Shown: piece by piece, positions 45,590-55,854 of the stretch
Position numbering within the stretch: the first letter of the stretch is position 1
Layout of the letters: every line of letters starts with the position of its first letter
Assembly (NCBI GenBank): GCA_025094145.1
Contig: JALLLS010000116.1
Location: 24,991 to 88,990 of the forward strand
Direction: 5' to 3'
Origin: Spinellus fusiger
Lineage: Eukaryota; Mucoromycota; Mucoromycetes; Mucorales; Phycomycetaceae
Length of the DNA stretch: 64,000 bases
Made by a program: the position numbers and the translations under genes
Notes under the pieces: model-generated
The model's input: only the letters and a program-made list of their open reading frames with translations
Told to the model about the DNA's origin: nothing
The model's database searches: none

Positions 45590-46066
45590 TCAAAGTTGCT
45601 CTTTATGACCTGCTAGGAGACATGCCTGTAAATGCCCATATGATGGAAAAGCCTTGCTAAGAGCAGTGGCCACTGCATGGGCAGAGCTGTCTGAAGACCC
45701 CAATAGGTTGTAAATTCTCATGACCTCCTCTGAGCAATTTGTGGCTGTGTGTTGTTCAAAACACAATCCTCCCAAAAGTTTGACTATAAGCTTGTTCTTG
45801 TATCCATGGACAGGGAAGCTCTTGAGCAGGGATGCATACAGGTTCTCAGGTGTCTTGATGACACTAGTCTTCACTGATTTGGCAGCCTTACTGCCTAGCT
45901 TTGTCTTGAGGAGCATTGTAGTCAATAAAGGGCTCAATTGGTCAAATAGACCTTTTTCCCATTCAGCCATTTCATCCATCCAAGAGTCAATGTCCATAGA
46001 CTCAATGTCACCAGTAAAGATGGATGCTTGCTTGGTGAAGAACTCTTGGGCAGTGGTAACGTTCAT
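45590..46066 (-). CDS. gag-like protein of family-A element
   Basis: 158-codon frame starting only 27 nt after the 5' LTR (MNVTTAQEFFTKQ). It has the pattern FTGD...W.DEM..WEKGLFDQL and later CSEEVMRIYNLL. The same architecture occurs in the family-C gag at 50624 (FTGD...W..EI..WEKDLF, CAEEARRLNKVL), so this is a real shared gag type. No CCHC zinc knuckle is visible. The downstream part to protease is interrupted, so the original frame was longer. Confidence 0.75.
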   Translation of the reverse strand: MNVTTAQEFFTKQASIFTGDIESMDIDSWMDEMAEWEKGLFDQLSPLLTTMLLKTKLGSKAAKSVKTSVIKTPENLYASLLKSFPVHGYKNKLIVKLLGGLCFEQHTATNCSEEVMRIYNLLGSSDSSAHAVATALSKAFPSYGHLQACLLAGHKEQL

Positions 46067-46082
46067 AGTATATTATAAAAAG

Positions 46083-46090
46083 GAGAAATA
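46083..46090 (-). promoter_or_regulatory. candidate self-priming site, family A
   Basis: Transcript reads TATTTCTC at positions 3-10 after the 5' LTR. It is the exact complement of GAGAAATA at 46145-46138 inside the LTR, which starts 37 nt after the TATA box start (46182) and so near the expected transcript 5' end. There is no TGG-type tRNA primer site. Confidence 0.6.
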
Positions 46091-46092
46091 AA

Positions 46093-46262
46093 TGTTAAGA
46101 ATCAGAGGCAAAAGGGGTGTTTGGTAAAATAAAGGTATATTTCTCAAAGATGCAAAGTGTGCATCTGCTTTTACTATTTATACTATTCTACATTTTTACA
46201 TATATAGAATTACTACAATAAGTTCTCCCAAAATAGGTGACCAGGTCTACTCATTTCCAACA
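46093..46262 (-). repeat. 5' LTR of family-A retrotransposon
   Basis: 170 bp, contains TATAAATA (46182-46175), then a perfect hairpin GATGCA-CACTT-TGCATC and the GAGAAATA block. AGCA duplication follows at 46263-46266. Confidence 0.95.
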
Positions 46263-46266
46263 AGCA

Positions 46267-46585
46267 CATATGTCCTCTTGTTCTGTCTTGTGAGCTTGCA
46301 GACAACAACTGCAGCTCCAAAAGAATAGTTGTTGGTCTGGCCGGTCTCTTTTCCTTTTTTTCTGGTGCTTTGCCTGTCTTTGGTAAGGTTGTTACCATTG
46401 ACAAAAGAGAGAATATGGCCACCATTCTTCCCTACAACTTCCAACTTGTCTTTGGTGAGAATTCAACCACCCACCCTCAACATCTTGCCTTGGCTGCAGG
46501 TCCCAATTCTTTCTCTCTTTTTTCCTTGGGTTTAAAAGATAGCATTGGAAACAATGTTATCTTCCCATTGAACACCACCATTTAG
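46267..46585 (+). pseudogene. Plavaka-like transposase, 3' part, left copy
   Basis: Resumes the transposase after the retrotransposon insertion: VLSCELADNNCSSKRIVVGL, then GKVVTIDKREN, and stops at TAG 46583. Identical in layout to the right copy (52432-52034, minus strand). Confidence 0.8.
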
Positions 46586-47035
46586 GTAGCCCTCAACAAG
46601 ATAGTTGTTGAACAAGTTGTAGACATTGTGTCAATGAATGAATGCACTGTTCTCAACACAAGTAAGTTTGGCTCTCTCTTTTGGACAATGACCACTAGAG
46701 TTAATTGAGTGCAAGTCCCACAATAAATATCTTTTTTAAACATTGTTATGCTGCAAATACTGTGGGCTTAAGGATAACACATTATGTTAAGAGAGAATAT
46801 CAGTGACTGAGTTGTAATTTTGGGGTGATTCTTGTTCTATTTCTTGTCTTTACAGCCAATTTTCTACTTTTCAATTGCAAAATCAATTATCTTTGTTCTG
46901 ATAGGCAGGCAGAGTTTGAAATCGATCATCTGGACAATAAAAAGGCATTTTCAAACATATTAGCCAATCATAAGAAGATTTTGATTTTATTCTCAGGATA
47001 TTTCCTTTTATATCCCAAAAATCTTTGGGTGTGTA

Positions 47036-47863
47036 TACAAAACCTTCATTAGGCCAAAGTTTGAGTATGGTCTGGCAATCACTGTTCTTTTGAAGAAAGA
47101 TATCAAAGCTCTGGAGAAGATACAAGACAGGTGCCTAAGAATGATAATAGGCAGCCACCCCACTAGCTCCACTCAGGTGTTGAAGCATATCTGTGACCTG
47201 CCCAGCATGAACTTCAGAGCAGACTCTCTCAAGACAAAATTCTGTCTTTGGGCTGCCTCCCTGCCTCCCCAATGTCTTTTGTCTCTGCTGGTGAACAGCC
47301 CACAAGTGCTACCACTAGAACCACTCACTAAGAATCCTCTTTTTGCCTCTCTCCCACCAGTATTGCCAGCAACATCAGCTCAGCTAAGGCAATACTTCAA
47401 ACAACAACACCAACAGCTACTTGATCAGTTCTTGGAAGTAACCAACAAGGTGCTCATCAAGGCATGCAGGCCAACACTTGGCATTGATCCAGTCCTCTTC
47501 TTGCCAGCCACTAGACATGAGAGAAGCAGACTCATACGTTGGAGAATGGGATGGCTGCCTGGTATGCCACAACTATGTCAGTGCAGTCCACTAGAGCACA
47601 CATCCAGAAGACATCTTGCAGAGTGTCCAGTGATACCAAGGGACCTTTGGGATCAACTGCCACCAACACCACAACACTGCCATCCATTGGACCATGCCAT
47701 CTCCAGTCTTCCTGAGAAATCTTCTTCCTGTCCTCTCTTTTGGCTGCCACTACACAAGATCCTCTGGCACATAGATCAGCTCTACAATCCTGACTCTGAT
47801 TTCAGCCCCCACCCAAGTCCAGACATGCTTTGGCATGATCAGGTGCACCAGGTGCATGAATGA
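47036..47863 (+). pseudogene. LINE reverse-transcriptase C-terminal fragment
   Basis: Starts directly at the Plavaka end with YKTFIRPKFEYGLA, then LEKIQDRCLRMI and a long C-terminal part with RWRMGWLPG and a C.C...H....C cluster (CQCSPLEHTSRRHLAECP). This matches the thumb and C-terminal zinc region of non-LTR retrotransposons. The N-terminal RT and endonuclease are absent. The frame 47090-47863 is open, so truncation is recent or the piece is conserved by chance. Confidence 0.75.
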
Positions 47864-48712
47864 ACAGCTTTTTGCTCTGCTTCTCTGGCCTCCTCTCTCT
47901 CACTGTTACAATCTTTTAACACAGCTGTAGAGTGGAGAGCAGAGACAGCCTTAAAGTGTAATAGTCTTAGTTTCTTTTTCTTGCCTATCTTTTTTTGTTC
48001 TTTTGTCCTGTAGAACTTTTTTGCTTATATCTAATAGTATAAAGAGTGCAGTAAGGCTTCATTAAGCAAATGCAACTATCTCCTTTAATAAAAATCTTTA
48101 ACCTAGACCATTGCGGAACTTCTCTTTGACACATGGTGTTGTGAGGTTGGTGGCCTCAGTGACTGCCAGGTGTAGTGCAGGGAGTTGACTTTACAAATTT
48201 CTCTGTTCCTTGACTATTTCCTTTTTGGTTCTGTTTCTTTTTCTTTCCTTTTTGTGTTGATCTTCTCTTTTCTTCCTCTTTTGGAAACCAATATGTTTCT
48301 GATGTTTTCTGTACATGGTAAAGAGATCAATGCTCTTGTCCCACAATCTTTTTCTTTTCTTTACTCTTTTTCTCATGCTATTCTATTTTCTACCTAAACT
48401 TGTTTTCTCTTTTCTATGATTTATTTCTTTGCACTATTTTAGTTGCTTTTGCAGGGGATAACTTCATTACTACAAGTTCATCTCAATAGCACTATTTTAG
48501 TTTCTTTTTCTTTTTTCTTTTCTCTTGAAGAATCATTGTTATGATGTATTCTTGTAACAATGCTAGTTTAGCCTATTAAATTTGTAGTTGTTATTCATCT
48601 ATAATGTAGTAGCAATGCAATTGTCTTTAATTATTTTTGTTAAGTTAATTTCTTATGAAATCATTCTCTATTTTAACATTTAGTTCTTTAGTATAAATAT
48701 TCCATTTGTTGT
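47864..48712. other. no gene seen; possible LINE 3' tail
   Basis: T-rich sequence with AATAAA-like signals (48088). Probably the untranslated end of the LINE fragment plus unidentified DNA. No domain found. Confidence 0.4.
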
Positions 48713-48713
48713 G

Positions 48714-49045
48714 TTCTGACTTCAATCCAAAGATTCTCTATGAATAAGTTAACACAAGTAGTGTGCTGTGACATTCAGAATACTCTATGAAAGCTTGAGT
48801 GCACACAAGTAACATAGTACATCTCTGTATCATCTCACTGATTGGTTGTAACTACAAATCAACCTTCTAAGCTCAAATTATTATTGGACACTTAACAAGA
48901 GCCATCTTCATTAATAATCCTAACAGGACAATATTGACCTATCAGAGTCAATTGAGTAAGACTCATAATAATTAATGGTTTCAATAATGGAGTGCTTATC
49001 CCAGGAACCAACCATAGGGTTGAATCTTATTAAATTTGAAAGGGA
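48714..49045 (+). repeat. LTR family B copy
   Basis: TGTGTTCTGACTTCAATCC..., the same subfamily as 1-332. It runs into repeat D without a clear end. No coding DNA attached. Confidence 0.7.
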
Positions 49046-49300
49046 ATTAATCATACTCAAAACAAGATACTTTTATTAAAACAATTTTGACATGTCTATT
49101 TATACTAAATAGACAAGTGGCTGTGTACTGAATATGATCTATTACTGTTTTAGGATGCTTGTCAAATAATGGCCTGTTCAGTAGACTTTAATATGTGGTG
49201 TCTTAACTATGAATTATGTTGTAGAAAGGAGACAACCTAATAATTGGTCTGTGACTGCTACCATTGTCTTCATGATTACAACAGTCAGTAGCCATTGCTA
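49046..49300. repeat. dispersed repeat D
   Basis: About 250 bp beginning TCAAAACAAGATACTTTT, including CTAAATAGACAAGTGGC and GTTGTAGAAAGGAGACAAC. It recurs inverted at 59110-59345 and partly at 986-1075. Family unknown; often beside LTR B, so it may be part of a longer LTR variant. Confidence 0.65.
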
Positions 49301-49309
49301 AAACAGGCA

Positions 49310-49436
49310 AGTAGAGTTTGAAATAGTTCATTTAGACAGCAAAAAAGCATTTTCAATCACATTAGCCAATCATAAGAATATTGCAATTTTATTCTCAGAA
49401 TATTTCCTTATATATCCCAAAAATCTCCTTGTGTGT
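49310..49436. mobile_element. terminal fragment of the Plavaka-like family
   Basis: About 125 bp closely matching the inner end at 46910-47033 (GAGTTTGAAAT..., CATTAGCCAATCATAAGAA, TATATCCCAAAAATCT) and ending CTTGTGTGTAG. It is an end without its element. Confidence 0.8.
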
Positions 49437-49490
49437 AGAGGAAGAAAAAAGATAATCTTTATTAAAAGTCTTTTCTAGCAGTATTTATAC

Positions 49491-49702
49491 TGTTTAAAAA
49501 ATCAGAAACAAAAGGTGTGTTTGTAACATAAGAAATATATTTTGCAAAGCTTTCTTCTATCTAATAGATGGATAGCTTATATACTTTTTCTATCTGCTAC
49601 ATTAGTCTATATAGAATTACAAAAGCAATCTCTTCCAAAAACATAGGAAGGATTTCTAGCATATTAATATGCCAGGGATCAAATACTTCCATATTTGTAA
49701 TA
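49491..49702 (-). repeat. LTR family C, interrupted by Tc1-like element
   Basis: Nearly the same as 32575-32787. It breaks off at TTTGTAATA, a TA site where the Tc1-like relic begins. Confidence 0.85.
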
Positions 49703-50312
49703 ACAGTAATATATATAAGTTTTTATTTAATATTTTGTTGGACCACTTTTGGCATCAATAACTGCCTTGCAGTGATCCTTCATTGAGCCAACTAAACGTT
49801 TGGCAAGATTGATGTAAATATTTCCCCAAGCTTCTTCTAAAGCTGTCTTGAGCTTACCAATATTATTAATACTGACTCTCTTGTTATTGATAAGCTTATC
49901 AAGACAGCTCCAGAGATGCTCAATAGGGTTGAGATCAGGACTTTGGGCAGGCTAGTAATCAAAATGCCTAATTGCATGTGTGTTTTTCCACCAAGTTGTA
50001 TAGCTACCTGTAGGGCAGCTAGCACCATCTTCTTGAAATATAAAGTCCTTATCCTCTTTATCATTTAATTTAATGAACTATGACAGAAATTTTACTGTCA
50101 AAATATTGGCATATATGTCCTGATTTACAATGCCATCAATAAAGACCAAAGGCCCAAATCCACCAGCCCAGAAACAGCTCCAGATCATTATGCTACCTTT
50201 TGTCCATTTGGTTGTAGGTATAATATGGGCAGCATTATACCTCTCTCTGATCTTTTGAATCACTCTGGTTTCTCCCTGGTAACCCTCTACTTCATACCAT
50301 GACTCATCAGAC
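49703..50312 (-). pseudogene. Tc1-like transposase relic (third lineage), C-terminal part
   Basis: Minus-strand reading: SDESWYEVEGYQG (first Asp), GSIMIWSCFWAGG, FQEDGASCPTG (second Asp), then a stop at about 49950, SPDLNPIEHLWSCLDK (Glu) and DAKSGPTKY. This is a Tc1-type DDE core with a single obvious stop. The N-terminal DNA-binding part is missing, cut off by the family-C LTR at 50313. Confidence 0.85.
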
Positions 50313-50575
50313 TGTTGGAAAACCCAAAAACAAGATGTGTGTTTGTTTGAATTAAAGGATATTATTACAAATATGGAAGTATTTGATCCCTGGCATATTA
50401 ATATGCTAGAAATCTTTCCTATGTTTTTGGAAGAGATTGCTTTTGTAATTCTATATAGACTAATGTAGCAGATAGAAAAAGTATATAAGCTATCCATCTA
50501 TTAGATAGAAGAAAGCTTTGCAAAATATATTTCTTATGTTACAAACACACCTTTTGTTTTCTGATTTTTTGAACA
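50313..50575 (+). repeat. 5' LTR of family-C retrotransposon
   Basis: 263 bp, TGTTGGAAAACC...TTTTTTGAACA, with TATATAAG at 50482 and GCAAAATA at 50520-50527. The gag start codon follows 48 nt downstream. Confidence 0.9.
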
Positions 50576-50577
50576 CT

Positions 50578-50585
50578 TATTTTGC
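50578..50585 (+). promoter_or_regulatory. candidate self-priming site, family C
   Basis: TATTTTGC at positions 3-10 after the LTR is the exact complement of GCAAAATA (50520-50527), 38 nt after the TATA start. Same position and spacing as in family A, but with different bases. Confidence 0.6.
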
Positions 50586-50623
50586 CTTAAACAGACAATC
50601 CAAGTAAACCCCTTTTTGTTAAC

Positions 50624-51193
50624 ATGGATGTCACTACCACCAGTAACCTCTTCTCAAAGAGAGCACCAGTATTCACTGGAGACACCTTGTTCAAGGATGT
50701 GGACACTTGGGTAACTGAAATCAAGAAATGGGAGAAGGACCTCTTTGGCCACATCACAGATTATGTCACAGCAACCATGGTCACAGCAAAATTGGAGGGT
50801 CCTGCTGCTACTGCAGTAGCCTTGAGTTCATTTGATAAACCTGAAGATGTCTTCACTTTCCTGAAAGAAAAATACCTGACTTACAGATATCAAGCAGAAG
50901 TATAAGGCCAGCTGGCAAAAGGAGCATACTTCAATTTCATGGAGGCAACAGACTGTGCTGAAGAGGCAAGGAGGTTAAACAAAGTATTGAGAGATACCAA
51001 CATCTCTGCAAATACCATAGCCATTGCCACCATCAAAGCTTTTCCTTACATATGGGTGTTTACTGGAGTATCAGTCTTCAGTGTGAAAAAGGATAACTTT
51101 GAAGAGACCTTTAAGAAATTCAAGGTATATGCAGAAATTGCTCCTGCTCCTGCCACAACACCCCAAAGGAATAAGGCATTGACAAAGATGTAG
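50624..51193 (+). pseudogene. gag of family-C retrotransposon
   Basis: MDVTTTSNLFSKRAP, FTGD, W..EIKKWEKDLF, then a TAA at 50903, continuing in frame as GQLAKGAYFNFMEATDCAEEARRLNKVL to a stop at 51191. The pattern matches the family-A gag. One point stop separates the halves. Confidence 0.8.
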
Positions 51194-51474
51194 CCACGTC
51201 AAGCACAGAACCCCCAGAGGTTGGATGCACAAATATCACAGACACATTCCACAAGGCCTGCTCACAGATGAAGAAATAGGGAAAATGGGGGTTGTTATTC
51301 TGAGCTTGAGAAACAGATAAAAGTGCTTACACTACAAATAGGCAAGATGTCTTTAGGAAAAGACTAAGCAATACATGCACACCCTCACCTCTAGTGGTAG
51401 GATTTTTTGTATTAAATAAACTAAAGTCTACCACTGGTGGTCATATTTATTGTACAAATAAGAGAAAGATATCC

Positions 51475-51585
51475 ACACATTGGGTTAATTTACCCAAAAC
51501 TGTAATTGGAGAAAAGGAAGTCTGAGCTGTGGCTGACCAAGGAGCTGCCACCAATCTCATCACAAGGAAAACTGCCAATCACCTA
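51475..51585 (+). pseudogene. protease start of family-C retrotransposon
   Basis: AVADQGAATNLITRKTANHL corresponds to ADQGAVANLITKVAADCL of family A. A stop (TGA at about 51523) precedes it. The frame is cut by the Plavaka copy at codon 'CTA'. The sequence continues in frame at 36931 (minus strand) as GLYIKKGAPPKLHSLW. Confidence 0.75.
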
Positions 51586-54500
51586 CACACCCAAAAATTT
51601 TTGGGATATAAAAGGAAATATCCTGAGAATAAAATCAAAATCTTCTTATGATTGGCTAATATGTTTGAAAATGCCTTTTTATTGTCCAGATGATCGATTT
51701 CAAACTCTGCCTGCCTATCAGAACAAAGATAATTGATTTTGCAATTGAAAAGTAGAAAATTGGCTGTAAAGACAAGAAATAGAACAAGAATCACCCCAAA
51801 ATTACAACTCAGTCACTGATATTCTCTCTTAACATAATGTGTTATCCTTAAGCCCACAGTATTTGCAGCATAACAATGTTTAAAAAAGATATTTATTGTG
51901 GGACTTGCACTCAATTAACTCTAGTGGTCATTGTCCAAAAGAGAGAGCCAAACTTACTTGTGTTGAGAACAGTGCATTCATTCATTGACACAATGTCTAC
52001 AACTTGTTCAACAACTATCTTGTTGAGGGCTACCTAAATGGTGGTGTTCAATGGGAAGATAACATTGTTTCCAATGCTATCTTTTAAACCCAAGGAAAAA
52101 AGAGAGAAAGAATTGGGACCTGCAGCCAAGGCAAGATGTTGAGGGTGGGTGGTTGAATTCTCACCAAAGACAAGTTGGAAGTTGTAGGGAAGAATGGTGG
52201 CCATATTCTCTCTTTTGTCAATGGTAACAACCTTACCAAAGACAGGCAAAGCACCAGAAAAAAAGGAAAAGAGACCGGCCAGACCAACAACTATTCTTTT
52301 GGAGCTGCAGTTGTTGTCTGCAAGCTCACAAGACAGAACAAGAGAACGTATGTGCTGAAACAGCTTCACCTCAGCACCAGCAGTAAAGAGACCACTGTGG
52401 CCTTGTACCTGCCAGTACCTGCCAGTACCCACCCTGAAAGATGTGTGTCAAGATACACTTCTTTCCAAAAGACACAGCAACATCCCAAGAAGGTGACTGC
52501 CTGTTGGTGTGCAGTATGTGTTCTTGGATAAACTTGTTGTATTGTTCACCTCTCTCTGTTTTGTATCAAACAGGTGAACCAAACCACAAGATATCTTTGT
52601 ACAGGTGGTGGAGGAGATGCAGCTTCAAGGTGTTGCTGATGATTGTCTTCTTTGCAGATGCATTTGAAGCTGGCAAATCATCATACATGATGATAGAAGC
52701 AACCAACTCTTTTGTGGCAGATCTGACCTTGTCCACATAGATGTCCAGACATGCTTCAATATCCTGCATGTAGAGAAGAGATACAAGCAAACCAAGCTTG
52801 ACAAAACAATCAAGGATGATTGCTTTTGAATCATTGTTGCTTATAAGTCTTCTTTGGACCAGGTCACACAGGATGGTGGGCATCTGCTGGATTATTATCT
52901 TGTAGTCTCTTCCAAGATAAGATCCATGCAGGCAAAATGGAGTATGGTGCTTTCTTGTGAAAGCTTTCTAGTTGTAGCTGAAGAATCTTTCTTCCAACTG
53001 CTTCACTTCTTTCTTGGCATAAAATGGCACCATGCCAACCACAAGATGTTTTGCAACACCAAGAAGGATGGTGTGGAGTATTTCCACTGGGCAATCCATG
53101 GTCAGATCCCATGACTGCAAGGACAAAAGGGCTTTGCCACCAGTCAACTTGTACCCAGTGTCAGAGTTGCTTCTGAGGCCAGCATTGCTGGGGTTGCTGG
53201 CACAATACTGGTACATCTCCACCAGATCCTCCTTTCTTCTTCTTGTATGAGTGTCACCATCCACTCCCTCCTGCTCCACTGTTGCATTTCCACCATTAAC
53301 CCAGTAACACTTTCTACATGGCAGCCTAGCCTTAGCACCAAGATTGCATGCAGCTGTGGCATGCATAGGGTTGTCTTCCATGAGAAAGTGCACTACACCA
53401 ACAACAAGAACAGGTTTGCCATGCTCCACATCAAACATCTCTACACCTTTCTCCAAGGCTCCAAGGTCCTTCACAAGCTCCAGGAGCATCTCTGTGATTA
53501 ACAGCTTGTTGCTGGTGCAGACAAAGAACAGATTCTCAACCTTACACTGTTCTTTGAATAGCATTGCCACAAGAGACATCACACAACTCTCAAACTTGTT
53601 CCACTTTTTGGTTGTATTGCCACTTGTATCATCCAAGAACAAGTTCAGAGGCACATTTTTTACTGGCATGAACTGTCTGTTGGGGTTGGTGGTACTTGTA
53701 GCAATTTTTTTGAGTGGGTGGTGGGCAGTAGAGTTGGTGTGGGTGTTGTTGGAAAGTCAAATGTCTTTCACAATGTCTAGAATGACAATGCTTCTGACAG
53801 AAAAAAACCAGATGCTTCTTCAGGCATTGGCCATCAATCTACCACTTGACATGAAAAAGGAGGCAAGCTTGTATGGTGAAGTTACACTTTCACCAGGAGA
53901 GGTATATATAGATCTCCCACCCAGAGATCCACAAATGTTGTTAATGGTGACAGTGACCATTGGGTGCTGGAATAGCAGGTGTGTCTTCCATTTCTCCCCT
54001 TGCTGAGGCAAAACACTCTGTTCAGGTGTTCTGTCTGGCAAAGCAGAGAGCATTGTTGTTTTGAGGGGGTTGGTGGTGAGCAGCCTCAAATGCTCAGAGG
54101 GTTTGTTCATAGAAAACTCCTGGGTGGTGGTGGTAGGGGGCTAGCCCTTGCACTATTTTACCACTGCAACTTGGTGGGTGGTGGTGGGAAACTTGGGGAC
54201 GTTGCTCTTTGCTCTTTTTTCAAGATTAAGAATCCTGTCCAAGGCAGGCATCTTTTCTTGGGGGTTGGCAAGAGTGGCATCTCTTACGTCTTGACACAAA
54301 GACATAACCTTCCCTGCAAGTGCCTTTGAGAAACAACTTTTGTTCTTGAAAAAGAAATGGTGGAAGATCATTTCTAATCTTGAGGCAAATGAAAATACGC
54401 CCTCCACAAAGGCAGCCTCCTCAAAAGCATTGCCACTGCTGTTGAGATCCTCTTCTCCAGCAGCCCAAAGAGGTTCTTCCCCAAGCACATCTTTGTTCTC

Positions 54501-55777
54501 AACAATAAACTCCTGGTCATCATCACCTTCCTCTTCTACATGGAAGACTGTGGTGATGGCAGGGAGAGGTCTGTAAACAATAGAAAGAAATCATGATGAG
54601 CTTGGTTCTTATCATTCTATGCTTCTGTTTCTACAATAAATACCCAGAAGAAGACTCAGGCATGGAACTGTTCATAGTAGAGAATGAGCAACATTACTTT
54701 TAGACTTGAGATTATCCTTACATTTTATGAGTAGAAAGGTGTGATTTCAGATTTCCCTTTGTTTTGAAAATCTTCTGGCAGACAGTGCAGGTGGGAATTT
54801 CATTCTTCTTGAAGTTGATGGTAGTGAGGGACATGGTAAAAGAGATTTCAATATAAAAACAGAAAGAGAGTGAGCTGTTTGACTTATGAGTTTTGACTTA
54901 ATAAATTATTGAAAAGTGGAGGCTAAAGTGATACATCACCAAAATCAAAATATTTTCTTATTCTTTTGTCTGTTATTCTTTTGTTGTTTTTCACACTGCC
55001 CATAATATTTGATACTTAATTACTTGTCAAGATGAGCATAAATAAGCAAGGTAATGTGTGGTTATTAACAAAGAAAAACAATAGGAGGTGATAGACACTA
55101 CCAAAGGCTATTTTTGAGATAAAAAGGTAAGCAGTGTCATCATCTGGGCTTGAGCTCATTGCAATGTACAAGACATAGTACTGACTCTTCTTTTAATAGA
55201 TAGCATATGGCTTATTATTCTCAAGACAAGTATTAACTAAAAGGTAAGCATGCTATCTCTCTTGATTGAACTATCACTAATATACTCTTCTGTTATTAGA
55301 TAAGTTAAGACTCTTCTCAAGTCAGTCCAAGGTGGTCTTTTTCCTTCTATACTGTCTAAGGTGTCTAGGCTGTCTAGGGTATACTCCTGAGCATAGTTAT
55401 CTATCTTCCAATATTAAAGCACAAGGCTTCTAGGGTATAGATTCTATTGCTATGAAGGAATATACCTAGAACAGCAGTAGCTATAGTAATAGTATATTAT
55501 TAGCTATATTATTATTAGCTACAGTATTATTAGCTATATTATTATAATAAACAATTTTATTCATAAACAATATTTTATTGATAATATAATTTGATATTGA
55601 GGTATTCCATAAAAGGTAAGAAAATTTTGGATACTTGCAAACCTTTGATTTCAAGTACAGTTCCATAAAAGGCAGGAAGTTTTCAGTTTTAAATGAAGAT
55701 CCATAAAAGGCAAGAATTTTTCAGTTTTAAAAGGCGAAGATATCATTGCTTAAAGGCCAGAAAAATCTTTGGGTGTA
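51586..55777 (-). mobile_element. Plavaka/CACTA-like transposon, right copy, 4192 bp
   Basis: Ends CACACCCAAAAATTTTT (51586) and AAAAATCTTTGGGTGTA (to 55777, last base G to A), with TA outside both (51584, 55778). It is uninterrupted and inverted relative to 36934-47033. It keeps the empty site of the family-A insertion. The structure (short CACAC ends, TA duplication, large transposase with C2H2 finger) fits CACTA/CMC-type DNA transposons. Confidence 0.9.
52034..54834 (-). pseudogene. Plavaka-like transposase, right copy
   Basis: Same domain order as the left copy. The core frame 53669-52968 is open from MPVKNVPLNLFLDDTSGN through DNPMHATAAC, CRKCYWVNGG (Trp where the left copy has TAG) and PVEILHTILLGVAKHL. 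The GEKWKTHLL site also has Trp where the left copy has TAA. Its own lesions are TAG at 54153 and the TAG at 52968 that both copies share. C-terminal part at 52432-52034. Better preserved than the left copy but still apparently inactive. Confidence 0.82.
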
Positions 55778-55854
55778 TAGTAAATATTGTATTAAAAGAC
55801 ATAAAAAAATTAAGTTCTTTTGTGTTTTTCTTTTTCTTTCTTTCAAACCTTCAG

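Larger units (their letters stand above)
40325..46262 (-). mobile_element. LTR retrotransposon family A, 5.9 kb, nested in Plavaka copy
   Basis: Paired 170-bp LTRs flanked by AGCA on both sides (40321-40324 and 46263-46266). The inverted Plavaka copy shows the unoccupied site (CTGTTTCAGCACATA, complement of about 52345-52360), which proves insertion. Internal order on the minus strand is gag, protease, RT, RNase H, integrase and an acidic C-terminus, as in Ty3/Gypsy-type elements. A solo family-B LTR interrupts integrase at 41842. Near-identical LTRs but several stops in the coding part. Confidence 0.95.
36934..47033 (+). mobile_element. Plavaka/CACTA-like transposon, left copy (interrupted)
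   Basis: Ends CACACCCAAAGATTTTT and its inverted form AAAAATCTTTGGGTGTG, with TA at 36932 and 47034. About 4.16 kb belong to the transposon. The remaining 5.94 kb are a nested LTR retrotransposon (40325-46262). The copy at 51586-55777 is its inverted, otherwise very similar partner. The left flank is retrotransposon protease, and the right flank is a LINE coding frame. Confidence 0.9.
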
